In this document: positions 1 to 5,983 of the stretch, piece by piece | How positions within the stretch are numbered: position 1 is the first letter of the stretch | Layout of the letters: each line of letters starts with the position of its first letter | Source of the DNA: JBDTLH01 sp039934875 | GTDB taxonomy: Bacteria; Acidobacteriota; Terriglobia; Terriglobales; Acidobacteriaceae | Assembly: GCA_039934875.1 (NCBI GenBank) | Contig: JBDTLH010000217.1 | Coordinates: forward strand, 1-12,808 | DNA length: 12,808 bases | Direction of reading: 5' to 3' | Translations under genes and position numbers: made by a program | Notes under the pieces: model-generated | Seen by the model: the letters and a program-made list of their open reading frames with translations, nothing else | What the model was told of the DNA's origin: nothing | Database searches by the model: none

Positions 1-1
1 T

Positions 2-958
2 CGCAAGCTCTCCGATCCCGTCGAGGTGGCGAAGATCATCGAGCAGAAGGCGCTCACTCCCGACCAGCTTAGCGAAAAAGAGATCAACTCCGGCATCTAC
101 GCCTTCGCGGCGAAACCGCTCTTCGCCAACATCGATCGCCTCGCCACCGACAACGCCCACCGCGAACTCTACCTCACCGATATGGCGGGCATTCTCAATG
201 GCGAAAATCAGCACGTGGTCGCCCTGGTTGCCCCCGATACCGACGAAGTCCTCGGCGCGAACACCATCGCCGAGATGATGTTTCTCGATGCCGCCCTGCG
301 CCTGCGCAAGGCACGCGAACTCATGGCGGAGGGCGTCACCATCTTTCGTCCCGAAACCTCCGTGATCGATTCCGATGTCGAAGTTGCCGCCGACACCATT
401 CTCGAACCCTATGTGCAACTCCTCGGCAAAACAAAAGTCGGCGCGGACTGCCGCATCCGCTCTTATTCCGTCATCAGCGACTCTCACATCGGAGACAACG
501 TGCTCATCCGCCACGGCTCCATCATCGATCAATCGCGCATCGCCGATGCGGCGTTAATCGGCCCTTACAGCCACATCCGTCCTGACAGCGAAATCGGAAA
601 GGGCGCGCACGTGGGCAACTTCGTCGAAACCAAAAAGACAAAGCTGGGCAAGGGATCGAAAGCCAACCACCTCAGCTATCTGGGCGACGCCGTGATCGGC
701 GAGCGATGCAACATCGGCGCAGGCACCATCACCTGCAACTACGACGGCAAAAATAAACATGTTACGACTATCGGAGATGGAGTGTTCGTCGGCAGCGACT
801 CTACGTTGGTCGCGCCCATTACTCTGGGAGACCACGCCTACGTCGCCGCCGCCTCCTGCCTAACCGAAGACGTCCCCGCCAACGCCCTCGCCCTCGGACG
901 CGCCCGCCAAACCACCAAACCCAACTGGACCAACCGCAAAAAAGACAACCGCGATTAG
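2..958 (+). CDS. glmU: GlmU, bifunctional UDP-GlcNAc pyrophosphorylase / GlcN-1-P acetyltransferase (5' end outside window)
   Basis: The reading frame is open from base 2, so the gene begins upstream. What is visible is the end of the uridyltransferase domain (NSGIYAF and RELYLTD) followed by a complete left-handed beta-helix acetyltransferase domain with hexapeptide repeats. Recognisable GlmU signatures are GPYSHIRP, NFVETKK, the segment NHLSYLGD carrying the catalytic-type histidine (codon 668-670; E. coli His363 equivalent), NIGAGTITCNYDG and VFVGSDSTLVAP. The enzyme acetylates glucosamine-1-phosphate with acetyl-CoA and then adds UMP, giving cytoplasmic UDP-GlcNAc for peptidoglycan and LPS. 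The C-terminus is short and basic (TNRKKDNRD). No T-tailed hairpin follows the stop. Identification is secure; only the N-terminal nucleotidyltransferase part is missing. Confidence 0.97.
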   Translation, partial: RKLSDPVEVAKIIEQKALTPDQLSEKEINSGIYAFAAKPLFANIDRLATDNAHRELYLTDMAGILNGENQHVVALVAPDTDEVLGANTIAEMMFLDAALRLRKARELMAEGVTIFRPETSVIDSDVEVAADTILEPYVQLLGKTKVGADCRIRSYSVISDSHIGDNVLIRHGSIIDQSRIADAALIGPYSHIRPDSEIGKGAHVGNFVETKKTKLGKGSKANHLSYLGDAVIGERCNIGAGTITCNYDGKNKHVTTIGDGVFVGSDSTLVAPITLGDHAYVAAASCLTEDVPANALALGRARQTTKPNWTNRKKDNRD

Positions 959-980
959 GTCCGTCCTCCAACCACTCTTC

Positions 981-1115
981 CGAATTGTCCTCTCCTGATT
1001 TAGTTTGTCGAATTGTCAAATTGTCAGACTTGCAAATTGAATTCGACAACCAATTCAATTCGACAATTTTACATTTTGACAATTCGACAATGACCACCCT
1101 CCGTGTCTCCGTGGT
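981..1115. repeat. AT-rich intergenic patch of repeated attcgacaa / ttgtcgaat motifs plus a CCAC-GGAGACACGG-type element
   Basis: The 182-base gap between glmU and the LysR gene is much more AT-rich than its surroundings. A perfect 16-bp inverted repeat joins 1005-1020 and 1075-1090. Inside it, 1035-1043 and 1052-1060 form a second perfect 9-bp inverted pair. The nonamer attcgacaa occurs at 1041-1049, 1058-1066 and 1082-1090, with its complement at 1005-1013 and a related copy at 981-989. Directly after, 1093-1115 reads on the minus strand as a CCACGGAGACACGGAG-like word with a 5-bp terminal stem (1093-1097 with 1111-1115). From memory, such words recur as dispersed intergenic repeats in acidobacteria and other soil bacteria. 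It could be a repeat family, an mRNA-end structure for glmU, or operator sites for the adjacent regulator. Confidence 0.7.
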
Positions 1116-1140
1116 GAACGCCCTTATGCTTCAATAGCAC

Positions 1141-2040
1141 ATGGACTTCGACCAGCTTGCCACCTTTCTCGAAGTAGCCAGACACGCGAACTTCTCCCGC
1201 GCGGCGGAGAAGCGCTTCCGCACCCAGCCCGCCATCTCCGCGCAGATTCGCGCGCTCGAAGACGAGGTCGGCGCCAAGCTCTTCGACCGCTCCGGAGGCA
1301 AGGTCTCGCTCACCCAACCCGGCAAGTTCTTCGTGACCTATGCCGAAGAGGCGCTGGCCAGCCGGAAAGCCGCCATCGAGTACATGGCGGAGCTCGAATC
1401 CACGCCCGGCGGGGAGATCGTTATCGCCGCCAATGAAGCCACCTTTCTGCACGTGCTGCCCGATGTCTTCACACAGTTCAAACATCGCCATCCCAAGGTT
1501 GCGATCCACGTGCGCCGCTTCGAGCGCAGCCGCATCGTCGAAGCGGTGCTGGAAAACGTCGCTGATTTCGGCGTCGTCTCCATGCCTATTAAAGACGAGC
1601 GCCTCGCCCTGCACAAAATTCATGAGGACGAGCTGATGGCGGCGGTCCCGTCCAACCATCCGCTCGCCGAATACACCGCGCTCACCGCTACCCAGATCGC
1701 CCGCTATCCGCTGCTGCTGCCGAAATCCGGCAACACCCGCGAATGGATCGACCATCTCTTCTCCGCCCAGCAGCTTCGCCCGGAAATTTCCATGGAACTC
1801 GACTCCAGCGAACTGCTCAAGCACTTTGTCGCCGCCGGACTCGGCATCAGCTTTCTCGCCCGCTCCAACACGGCAGAGGAAGTGCGCGCCGGCACCCTCA
1901 AAACCATTCCGCTCGCCGGAGATTCCATTCGCCGCGACCTCGCGCTCATCTATCGCAAAGACAAGTCCCTCAGCCGCGCCGCCAAAGCGTTCATCGAGAT
2001 CGCGATTCGCAAGGCAGGCCAGCCCGCGAAGGCGAAATAG
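1141..2040 (+). CDS. LysR-family transcriptional regulator
   Basis: This 299-residue protein has the usual LysR length. Residues 1-60 form the winged helix-turn-helix (MDFDQLATFLEVA, then AAEKRFRTQPAISAQIRALE, then KLFDRSGGKVSLTQPG). From about residue 92 a periplasmic-binding-protein-like effector domain follows (IVIAANEATFLHVLPDVFTQF and later GLGISFLAR). It should bind DNA as a tetramer and respond to a small molecule, but nothing in the sequence identifies the ligand. The ATG at 1141 fits the family N-terminus exactly, although there is no clear Shine-Dalgarno sequence before it. LysR regulators usually sit divergent from their target. Here both neighbours run in the same direction, so the target gene is not apparent; the repeat patch immediately upstream could be autoregulatory. 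The family call is firm; subfamily and role are unknown. Confidence 0.93.
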   Translation: MDFDQLATFLEVARHANFSRAAEKRFRTQPAISAQIRALEDEVGAKLFDRSGGKVSLTQPGKFFVTYAEEALASRKAAIEYMAELESTPGGEIVIAANEATFLHVLPDVFTQFKHRHPKVAIHVRRFERSRIVEAVLENVADFGVVSMPIKDERLALHKIHEDELMAAVPSNHPLAEYTALTATQIARYPLLLPKSGNTREWIDHLFSAQQLRPEISMELDSSELLKHFVAAGLGISFLARSNTAEEVRAGTLKTIPLAGDSIRRDLALIYRKDKSLSRAAKAFIEIAIRKAGQPAKAK

Positions 2041-2311
2041 TTTTGCGACAAAAGGCTTGCGATGGTTCAGTGGATATATATCACCTATCTCGCCCCGGCG
2101 ATTATCAATCGCTGGGATCGATTGCCTCCAGCCCGCAAGCCAGGACCGGGAGGCTGGTCCCGGAATTACATCGTTATTTCGTGGCGGCCCCGCAGCACGA
2201 AGGACACAATGCACAGATACTGATCTATGAAGTCCACTGAAATGCTTAGTCCTCGGTCTCGGATTTATGATCCAAAATACTTAGTACTTCACAGGAAAAG
2301 CCAGTCTAAAA
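2041..2311 (+). other. Gene-free intergenic stretch after the LysR gene
   Basis: No convincing coding sequence lies here; the open frames are continuations of out-of-frame shadows of the LysR gene. A hairpin at 2146-2163 (CCGGGA, six-base loop, TCCCGG) could help end the LysR transcript but has no T-run. A small palindrome, TACTTAGTA, is at 2278-2286, just before the upstream element of the first PEP-CTERM module. No RNA gene was recognised. Confidence 0.5.
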
Positions 2312-2332
2312 GGGAAAATGCCTTCCCTTTGC

Positions 2333-2424
2333 CCCGCAAAACTCTGCATACAGGTTGTGGAAAATTACAGAGAATTCGCGCAAGCTGGGCATTTTTCAAG
2401 CACCATCTTTGGAGCGTAACGTGC
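2333..2424 (+). promoter_or_regulatory. Candidate sigma-54 promoter with upstream activator elements, PEP-CTERM gene 1
   Basis: TTTGG at 2408-2412 and TGCA at 2422-2425 give the invariant RpoN spacing GG-N10-GC (GG 2411-2412, GC 2423-2424), though the central part departs from the TGGCAC consensus. The predicted transcript start is near 2436, leaving a leader of about 80 bases. Upstream, CCCGCAAAACT (2333-2343) begins 78 bases before the GG and TGTGGAAAATT (2356-2366) begins 55 bases before it. Both are identical in sequence and spacing in the second module, as expected for enhancer-binding-protein sites. PEP-CTERM genes elsewhere are reported to be under PrsK/PrsR and RpoN control; that link is inference here. 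Confidence 0.5.
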
Positions 2425-2456
2425 AACACCGTCAGTGGCATCGTTGGCATGCTTCT

Positions 2457-2473
2457 GAGTGTACTTAGCACTC
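2457..2473 (+). promoter_or_regulatory. Leader hairpin, PEP-CTERM gene 1
   Basis: GAGTGT, loop ACTTA, GCACTC: a six-pair stem closed by a T-G wobble at the loop. The equivalent in the second module has ACACTC and a full Watson-Crick stem, so the substitution preserves pairing. It would lie about 20-40 bases into the predicted leader RNA and could affect mRNA stability or translation, or be a DNA binding site. Confidence 0.5.
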
Positions 2474-2515
2474 GGGAGCCACAGCAAATGCCTCATCCCC
2501 AAAGGAGAACACCAG

Positions 2516-3217
2516 ATGAAACTTCGTGCAGCTTTATTTTGCATCACAGCCGTATCGTTTCTGGGCGCAACTAGCTTCGCCTCAGTAATGCACGGCCCAT
2601 CCGCCCGCCCTGCCGGCGCCGCCCACGGTGTCTATCACGCCACCAAAGGCGGCGATAGCGTCATTTACAGCAACGGCGCAGATGATAACGTCAATGCCTT
2701 CACCATCAACTTCGGCTACGATGTCTCCAACTCGTTCAACGTTGCTACCTCAACCAGTGCGACCTCGGTCACCTTCTCCAACTGGCTCTTCCAGGGCGAT
2801 ACCGCGACCTCGGTAAGTTGGGCCATCACCACTGCTCTCGGCGGCGGCAGCACCATCGCCTCCGGCACGGGCGCCATTACCCAGGTATTTGTGGACACGA
2901 ATAGCTTTGGCTTCAACGTTTACAATGACACCTTCTCCCTCGGCAGCGTTGCACTGGCCGCCGGAACCTATTACCTGGACTTGTCCAACCTGAACGTTCC
3001 CTCGGGCGATCCCGGATACTGGGGCGAGAGCGATGGTCCTTCGGCGGCTTGCCAGTCGGGCAATAGCCTGCCGCCTTGCACCTCAATTCCTTCGGAGTCG
3101 TTCTCGATCTCGGGTGGTGGCGCACCGCCGCCGATCCCAGAGCCGAGCAGCATTCTGCTCTTCGGAACTGGCTTGTTGGGCGCCGCGGGTGTACTTCGCC
3201 GCAAATTCAGCATGTAA
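2516..3217 (+). CDS. PEP-CTERM sorting-domain protein, copy 1
   Basis: A secreted 233-residue protein. The start at 2516 follows AAGGAGA (2502-2508) by 7 bases and opens directly into a signal peptide (MKLRAALFCITAVSFLGATSFA, cleavage expected after about residue 22). The mature part is rich in Gly, Ser, Thr and aromatic residues, with a YSNGADD segment and a TINFGYDVSNSF segment, and looks like a beta-rich extracellular domain. Two cysteines in the CQSGNSLPPC segment could pair. The C-terminus is a textbook PEP-CTERM tag: IPEPSS, a hydrophobic LLFGTGLLGAAGVL helix and a final RRKFSM. Such tags are recognised and cleaved by an exosortase in the inner membrane, linking the protein to exopolysaccharide or biofilm export. 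No exosortase lies in this window. The function of the mature domain is not recognised. An in-frame upstream start (2459) would place the signal peptide internally and is rejected. Confidence 0.93.
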   Translation: MKLRAALFCITAVSFLGATSFASVMHGPSARPAGAAHGVYHATKGGDSVIYSNGADDNVNAFTINFGYDVSNSFNVATSTSATSVTFSNWLFQGDTATSVSWAITTALGGGSTIASGTGAITQVFVDTNSFGFNVYNDTFSLGSVALAAGTYYLDLSNLNVPSGDPGYWGESDGPSAACQSGNSLPPCTSIPSESFSISGGGAPPPIPEPSSILLFGTGLLGAAGVLRRKFSM

Positions 3218-3241
3218 GCTTTCACTTCTATTGCAAGTTTT

Positions 3242-3268
3242 CGGGTCGCCTGCGGGCGGCCCGTTTTT
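3242..3268 (+). terminator. Rho-independent terminator of PEP-CTERM gene 1
   Basis: CGGGTCGCC (3242-3250), loop TGCG, GGCGGCCCG (3255-3263): a nine-pair stem with one T-G pair, followed by TTTTT (3264-3268). It lies 25 bases after the stop codon. The same stem recurs after copy 2, so each PEP-CTERM gene is its own transcription unit. Confidence 0.9.
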
Positions 3269-3314
3269 CGCGTTCAATCTCTCACCTGTCCCCCACCACT
3301 CTCCGTGGCTCCTT

Positions 3315-3333
3315 TTACTTAATCCCCAAGTAA
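3315..3333. repeat. Short inverted repeat upstream of PEP-CTERM module 2
   Basis: TTACTT (3315-3320) and AAGTAA (3328-3333) are perfect complements around a seven-base AATCCCC spacer. The dyad sits in the 3269-3350 gap before the conserved upstream element of the second copy. Module 1 has only a smaller TACTTAGTA palindrome (2278-2286) in a comparable place. It may be a protein binding site or chance. Confidence 0.3.
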
Positions 3334-3370
3334 CTAAATGCTGGGGAAAAGGGAAAACTATTTCCGTAGT

Positions 3371-3462
3371 CCCGCAAAACTTTGCGCACCACGTGTGGAA
3401 AATTCCGGGGGATGCGCGGAAATGGCTGGCTTTTTCACCAGCATCTTTGGAAGCGAACGTGC
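3371..3462 (+). promoter_or_regulatory. Candidate sigma-54 promoter with upstream activator elements, PEP-CTERM gene 2
   Basis: TTTGG (3446-3450) and TGCA (3460-3463) give GG-N10-GC, with GG at 3449-3450 and GC at 3461-3462. CCCGCAAAACT (3371-3381) and TGTGGAAAATT (3394-3404) begin 78 and 55 bases before the GG, exactly as in module 1. The predicted start of transcription is near 3474, about 76 bases before the ATG. The ten central bases (AAGCGAACGT here, AGCGTAACGT in copy 1) vary, while the flanking invariant dinucleotides do not. Confidence 0.5.
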
Positions 3463-3494
3463 ACTACTGTCAGTGGCATCGATGGCATGTCTTC

Positions 3495-3511
3495 GAGTGT
3501 ACTTAACACTC
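3495..3511 (+). promoter_or_regulatory. Leader hairpin, PEP-CTERM gene 2
   Basis: GAGTGT, loop ACTTA, ACACTC: six perfect pairs. It is located 46 bases after the promoter GG, the same as in module 1, with a pairing-preserving change in the 3' arm. Confidence 0.5.
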
Positions 3512-3549
3512 TTAGACGACACGATTCCTTATCCCCAAAGGAGAACACC

Positions 3550-4263
3550 ATGAAACTTCGTGCAATTCTGTTGTGTCTGACGGTCGTAACGTTCCTGGGA
3601 GCGAGCAGCTTCGCCTCCAGCTACGGCCCGAGATCCTCCGCAGCCCCCTTGTCGGGACGCACTGGCGGCGTCATCCATACCCCCAAACCAGGAGACAGCA
3701 CCCTCTACAGCAACGGCGGAGATGATGGCATCGTCGGTTACACCATCAACTTCGGCTACGACGTCTCCAACTCGTTCAACCTGGCGGCGAATTCGACGTT
3801 GAATACCGCTACCTTCTCCAACTGGCTCTTCCCCGGCGATACCGCGACCTCCGTGAATTGGGCCATCACCACCCAGCTCGGCGGCGGCACTACGTTGTTC
3901 TCAGGGACCGGTGCCATTACCCAGGTATTCGTGGGCACCAATTCCTTTGGCTACAACGTTTACAACGACACCTTCTCCCTTGGCGGCGTTTCTCTGGCCG
4001 CTGGAACCTATTACCTGGACTTGAGCGGTCTGAACGTGCCCTCGGGCGATCCGGGCTACTGGGGCGAGAGCGCCGGTCCTTCGGTTGCTTGCCAATCGGG
4101 CAATAGCCTGCCGCCTTGCACGTCAATTCCTTCGGAGTCGTTCTCGATCGCTGGAACAGCCGGTGGCGGACCCCCGCCGATCCCGGAGCCGAGCAGCATT
4201 CTGCTCTTCGGAACCGGCTTGTTGGGCGCTGCGGGCGCGCTTCGCCGCAAATTCAGCATGTAA
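3550..4263 (+). CDS. PEP-CTERM sorting-domain protein, copy 2
   Basis: A 237-residue paralogue of the preceding gene. The ATG at 3550 follows AAAGGAGA (3537-3544) by 5 bases and begins a signal peptide (MKLRAILLCLTVVTFLGASSFA). Residues 24-50 of the mature N-terminus differ strongly from copy 1 (SYGPRSSAAPLSGRTGG and onward). From the YSNGGDD segment on, most residues are identical, including TINFGYDVSNSF, the CQSGNSLPPC segment and SIPSESFSI. The tail is again PEP-CTERM: GGGPPPIPEPSS, LLFGTGLLGAAGAL, RRKFSM, with three extra linker residues (TAG) before the proline run. It should be exported by Sec and then processed by an exosortase that is not in the window. It has its own promoter and terminator. 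Whether the two copies are expressed under different conditions cannot be seen from sequence. The role of the mature domain is unknown. Confidence 0.93.
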   Translation: MKLRAILLCLTVVTFLGASSFASSYGPRSSAAPLSGRTGGVIHTPKPGDSTLYSNGGDDGIVGYTINFGYDVSNSFNLAANSTLNTATFSNWLFPGDTATSVNWAITTQLGGGTTLFSGTGAITQVFVGTNSFGYNVYNDTFSLGGVSLAAGTYYLDLSGLNVPSGDPGYWGESAGPSVACQSGNSLPPCTSIPSESFSIAGTAGGGPPPIPEPSSILLFGTGLLGAAGALRRKFSM

Positions 4264-4284
4264 TCCTTTGGATGTTTGTATTTT

Positions 4285-4310
4285 CGGGTCGCCTGCGGGC
4301 GGCCCGTTTT
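4285..4310 (+). terminator. Rho-independent terminator of PEP-CTERM gene 2
   Basis: The same nine-pair stem as at 3242 (CGGGTCGCC 4285-4293, loop TGCG, GGCGGCCCG 4298-4306) followed by TTTT (4307-4310). Read on the minus strand the stem is followed by A, not T, so it would not serve the converging HAD operon. Confidence 0.87.
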
Positions 4311-4363
4311 CATTCTCAACCGGTGTGTATCGCAGGCGCTAAGGTGCCCTGGTCCTTTAATTT

Positions 4364-5101
4364 CTAATTCCCGTCTCCAGCCAACGATTCAAAGCTGGAA
4401 ACTACCATGTCCGGCCCCAGCGCCCGTAGCTCCTCGTATCCGTACTTCCCGGTAGCCACCCCGATCACCGGAATGCCGACTGCGCGGGCTGCCTGGATGT
4501 CGTTTGGCGTGTCTCCGACCACATGCACCGATGCGCTGTGGCCGGCCGCCGCGCGCGCCAGTCTCACCCCCTCAGTGAAGATCGCTTCGCGGGTCTCTTG
4601 TCCCGGAGCTGGGCCACTGCAGGCGCCGAAGGAAAAGTACTTTCGCAGGCCACTGTTCTCCAGCTTCGCCCAGGCCACGCACTCTATATTTCCGGTGGCG
4701 ATACCCAGTATCTTGCCTTGCTGTTCAAGTGAACGAAGCAACTCCGGTACCGCGGGACAAGGCTCCGGCTTCAAGTTTGCGCTCGTCCGCTCCAGCTCGC
4801 CAGCCATGGCACGGCATAGCTCTTCTAGTTGGAGATCGCCGCCGGAGATACCTGCGCGCTGCGCCACGGCAAGGATTATTCCTACATCCGTGTTGCCATG
4901 CCAGGGGACACCGTCGATGGTCTCTGCGATTCCCCAGACCTCGCGAAATGCATGGGAAAATGCATGGTAATGCACCCCGTCGCGAGTGTTTAGCAGCGTG
5001 CCGTCGATATCGAAGAGAAAGCACTTCGCCGCTCGCCAGTCGAAACCCTCGCGCGCACAACACGTCGCGGTTGGCGCGAGCAGGGAAGAAACGGCGCGCA
5101 A
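4364..5101 (-). CDS. HAD-superfamily phosphatase (phosphoglycolate phosphatase-like)
   Basis: This 245-residue haloacid-dehalogenase hydrolase has all core motifs in order. Motif I is DIDGTLLNT (nucleophile Asp31, acid/base Asp33), motif II is GIATGN with Thr136, and motif IV is VVGDTPNDIQAA (196-205, Mg2+ aspartates), followed by GVATGKYGYEEL. A helical cap lies between about residues 42 and 120. The sequence fits subfamily IA phosphatases such as Gph, but the substrate cannot be assigned. The start is a TTG (5101-5099) that directly follows the TAA of the Fis-like gene. An AAGG lies about 10 bases upstream and no ATG exists before motif I, so translation is probably coupled. It is the last gene of the purC operon. 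The non-conserved N-terminal 25 residues (with CC at 14-15) suggest that the exact start is uncertain. Confidence 0.88.
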   Translation of the reverse strand: MRAVSSLLAPTATCCAREGFDWRAAKCFLFDIDGTLLNTRDGVHYHAFSHAFREVWGIAETIDGVPWHGNTDVGIILAVAQRAGISGGDLQLEELCRAMAGELERTSANLKPEPCPAVPELLRSLEQQGKILGIATGNIECVAWAKLENSGLRKYFSFGACSGPAPGQETREAIFTEGVRLARAAAGHSASVHVVGDTPNDIQAARAVGIPVIGVATGKYGYEELRALGPDMVVSSFESLAGDGN

Positions 5102-5410
5102 TTAGCGCGCTGCCTTGATTTCCATCGCCTGCGCCCGCTCCGCCGCGGGCATCTCCAGCGGACGCGCCGAGGTCGGAGGCCGCCGCATCGCCCGCACTTC
5201 AGACAATTTCAAATCCAGCTCCGAAATGGTGCGGCTCAGGGTATTGCGGTGCATTCCCAACTCCCGCGCAGCTTTGCATTGGTTGCCGCCGTTCCGCTCC
5301 AGCACGTTTGTGATGTAAGACTTCTTGAATTCCCGCACCGCTGCGGAATACGGAACGCCGCCATTATGCATCTCTCCCACCAGCGTTTGCAATTGATCAT
5401 TAACAGCCAC
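5102..5410 (-). CDS. Small Fis-type helix-turn-helix DNA-binding protein
   Basis: A protein of about 102 residues. Its middle matches the Fis/NtrC C-terminal HTH_8 fold: FKKSYITNVLERNGGNQCKA (helices A and B), then AARELGMHRNTLSRTISELD (helix-turn-helix). There is no receiver or AAA+ domain, so this is a stand-alone Fis-like protein, not a full enhancer-binding protein. The GTG at 5410 is chosen because TGAGGTGATT lies immediately upstream; a TTG at 5437 would add nine residues (ERKNCEVIV) but has weaker support. The basic, Pro/Ala-rich tail after residue 75 looks disordered. It sits between cvpA and the HAD gene in the purC operon. It may be a nucleoid-type or local regulator; its targets are unknown. 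Confidence 0.85.
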   Translation of the reverse strand: MAVNDQLQTLVGEMHNGGVPYSAAVREFKKSYITNVLERNGGNQCKAARELGMHRNTLSRTISELDLKLSEVRAMRRPPTSARPLEMPAAERAQAMEIKAAR

Positions 5411-5443
5411 AATCACCTCACAATTCTTCCGTTCCAATGTTAC

Positions 5444-5983
5444 TCAACGCGCTAGCTCCCGGTTCTCGAAGTGACCGCCCCCGCGCAGATAGACGACACC
5501 CTCCCGCACCTGTTTCCTGATCTCCGGCGGAGTTATCCAGGTCGCCCCTTGCGCCGCCAGCAGGAAATAGGGGGCCAACTCCGATTGCGCCAGCGGCGTT
5601 GTTTCGGGCGCGAACGCCGCCAACGCCATTAGTATGATGCTGACTACCGCCGCGCCGCGTATAACGCCGAACAACGCCCCTAGCGTGCGGTCTAAGAATC
5701 CTAGCCCCACGCTGCGAACTGCCCATCTCGCGATCCTTCCCGCGATGCCCGCAAGCAGCACCGTGCCAAAAAAGATGGCGAGAAACGCGACAAGGTTGGC
5801 AGTCGATGCGGATTTCACCCACTGGCCCACCCAGGGCGCCAGCCTGCCGTACTCCCAACTGCCTAGCGCCAGCCCCGCCACCACTCCGCCGAGCGAAAAA
5901 ACCTCTATAAACAGGCCCTGCGAGGCGGCCTCCAGCGCCGAGATTACGATTGCCGCGACAATTAGCCAATCCACCCAGTTCAT
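5444..5983 (-). CDS. CvpA-family membrane protein
   Basis: A 179-residue inner-membrane protein with the CvpA layout. Hydrophobic segments are at about 5-20, 28-45, 62-82 and 105-125, and the conserved stretch FLDRTLGALFGVIRGAAVV (about 96-114) precedes the last one. The C-terminal third is soluble. CvpA was first described in colicin V production; related proteins are conserved widely, affect envelope stress and are often next to purine genes (purF in E. coli). Here the neighbour is purC. The ATG overlaps the purC stop by four bases (ATGA), which indicates translational coupling. The stop is 33 bases before the favoured start of the Fis-like gene. The biochemical role is not established in the family. 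Confidence 0.88.
   Translation of the reverse strand: MNWVDWLIVAAIVISALEAASQGLFIEVFSLGGVVAGLALGSWEYGRLAPWVGQWVKSASTANLVAFLAIFFGTVLLAGIAGRIARWAVRSVGLGFLDRTLGALFGVIRGAAVVSIILMALAAFAPETTPLAQSELAPYFLLAAQGATWITPPEIRKQVREGVVYLRGGGHFENRELAR

Larger units (their letters stand above)
2312..4310 (+). repeat. Tandem duplication of a complete PEP-CTERM gene module (about 1.04 kb period)
   Basis: Two consecutive units share order and sequence from end to end. Each contains an upstream element beginning GGGAAAA (2312 and 3351), CCCGCAAAACT (2333 and 3371), TGTGGAAAATT (2356 and 3394), a GG-N10-GC promoter (GG at 2411 and 3449), a leader hairpin (2457 and 3495), an AAGGAGA ribosome site, the CDS (2516 and 3550) and an identical terminator stem (3242 and 4285). 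The offset between equivalent points is 1034-1043 bases, so few indels have accumulated. Between the CCCGCAAAACT element and the hairpin the two copies keep identical spacing. The 5' part of the mature proteins and the loop-side bases have diverged, while the 3' coding half remains nearly identical. This indicates a fairly recent duplication or continuing gene conversion. Confidence 0.92.

Noticed and set aside
981..1090. CRISPR-like array
   Set aside because: Repeat units are about 9 bases, irregularly spaced and in both orientations; there are no uniform spacers and no cas genes.
2146..2163. Intrinsic terminator for the LysR gene
   Set aside because: The six-pair stem is real but is not followed by a T-run, so termination function is unsupported.
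1069..2214. Long minus-strand open frame (381 residues) opposite the LysR gene
   Set aside because: It is antisense to a clear LysR gene; its protein has no recognisable domain, and its length follows from high GC at third codon positions.
2312..2370. Possible cyclic-di-GMP (GEMM) riboswitch before the PEP-CTERM genes
   Set aside because: The CCGCAAAAC word resembles part of GEMM, but the GNRA hairpin, the receptor helix and the second stem of the consensus are absent, and the element lies upstream of the predicted transcript start.
2436..2453. TGGCATCGTTGGCATGC as an alternative sigma-54 promoter
   Set aside because: The GG-to-GC spacing is 8 or 12 bases instead of 10, whereas the block at 2411-2424 has the correct spacing in both modules.
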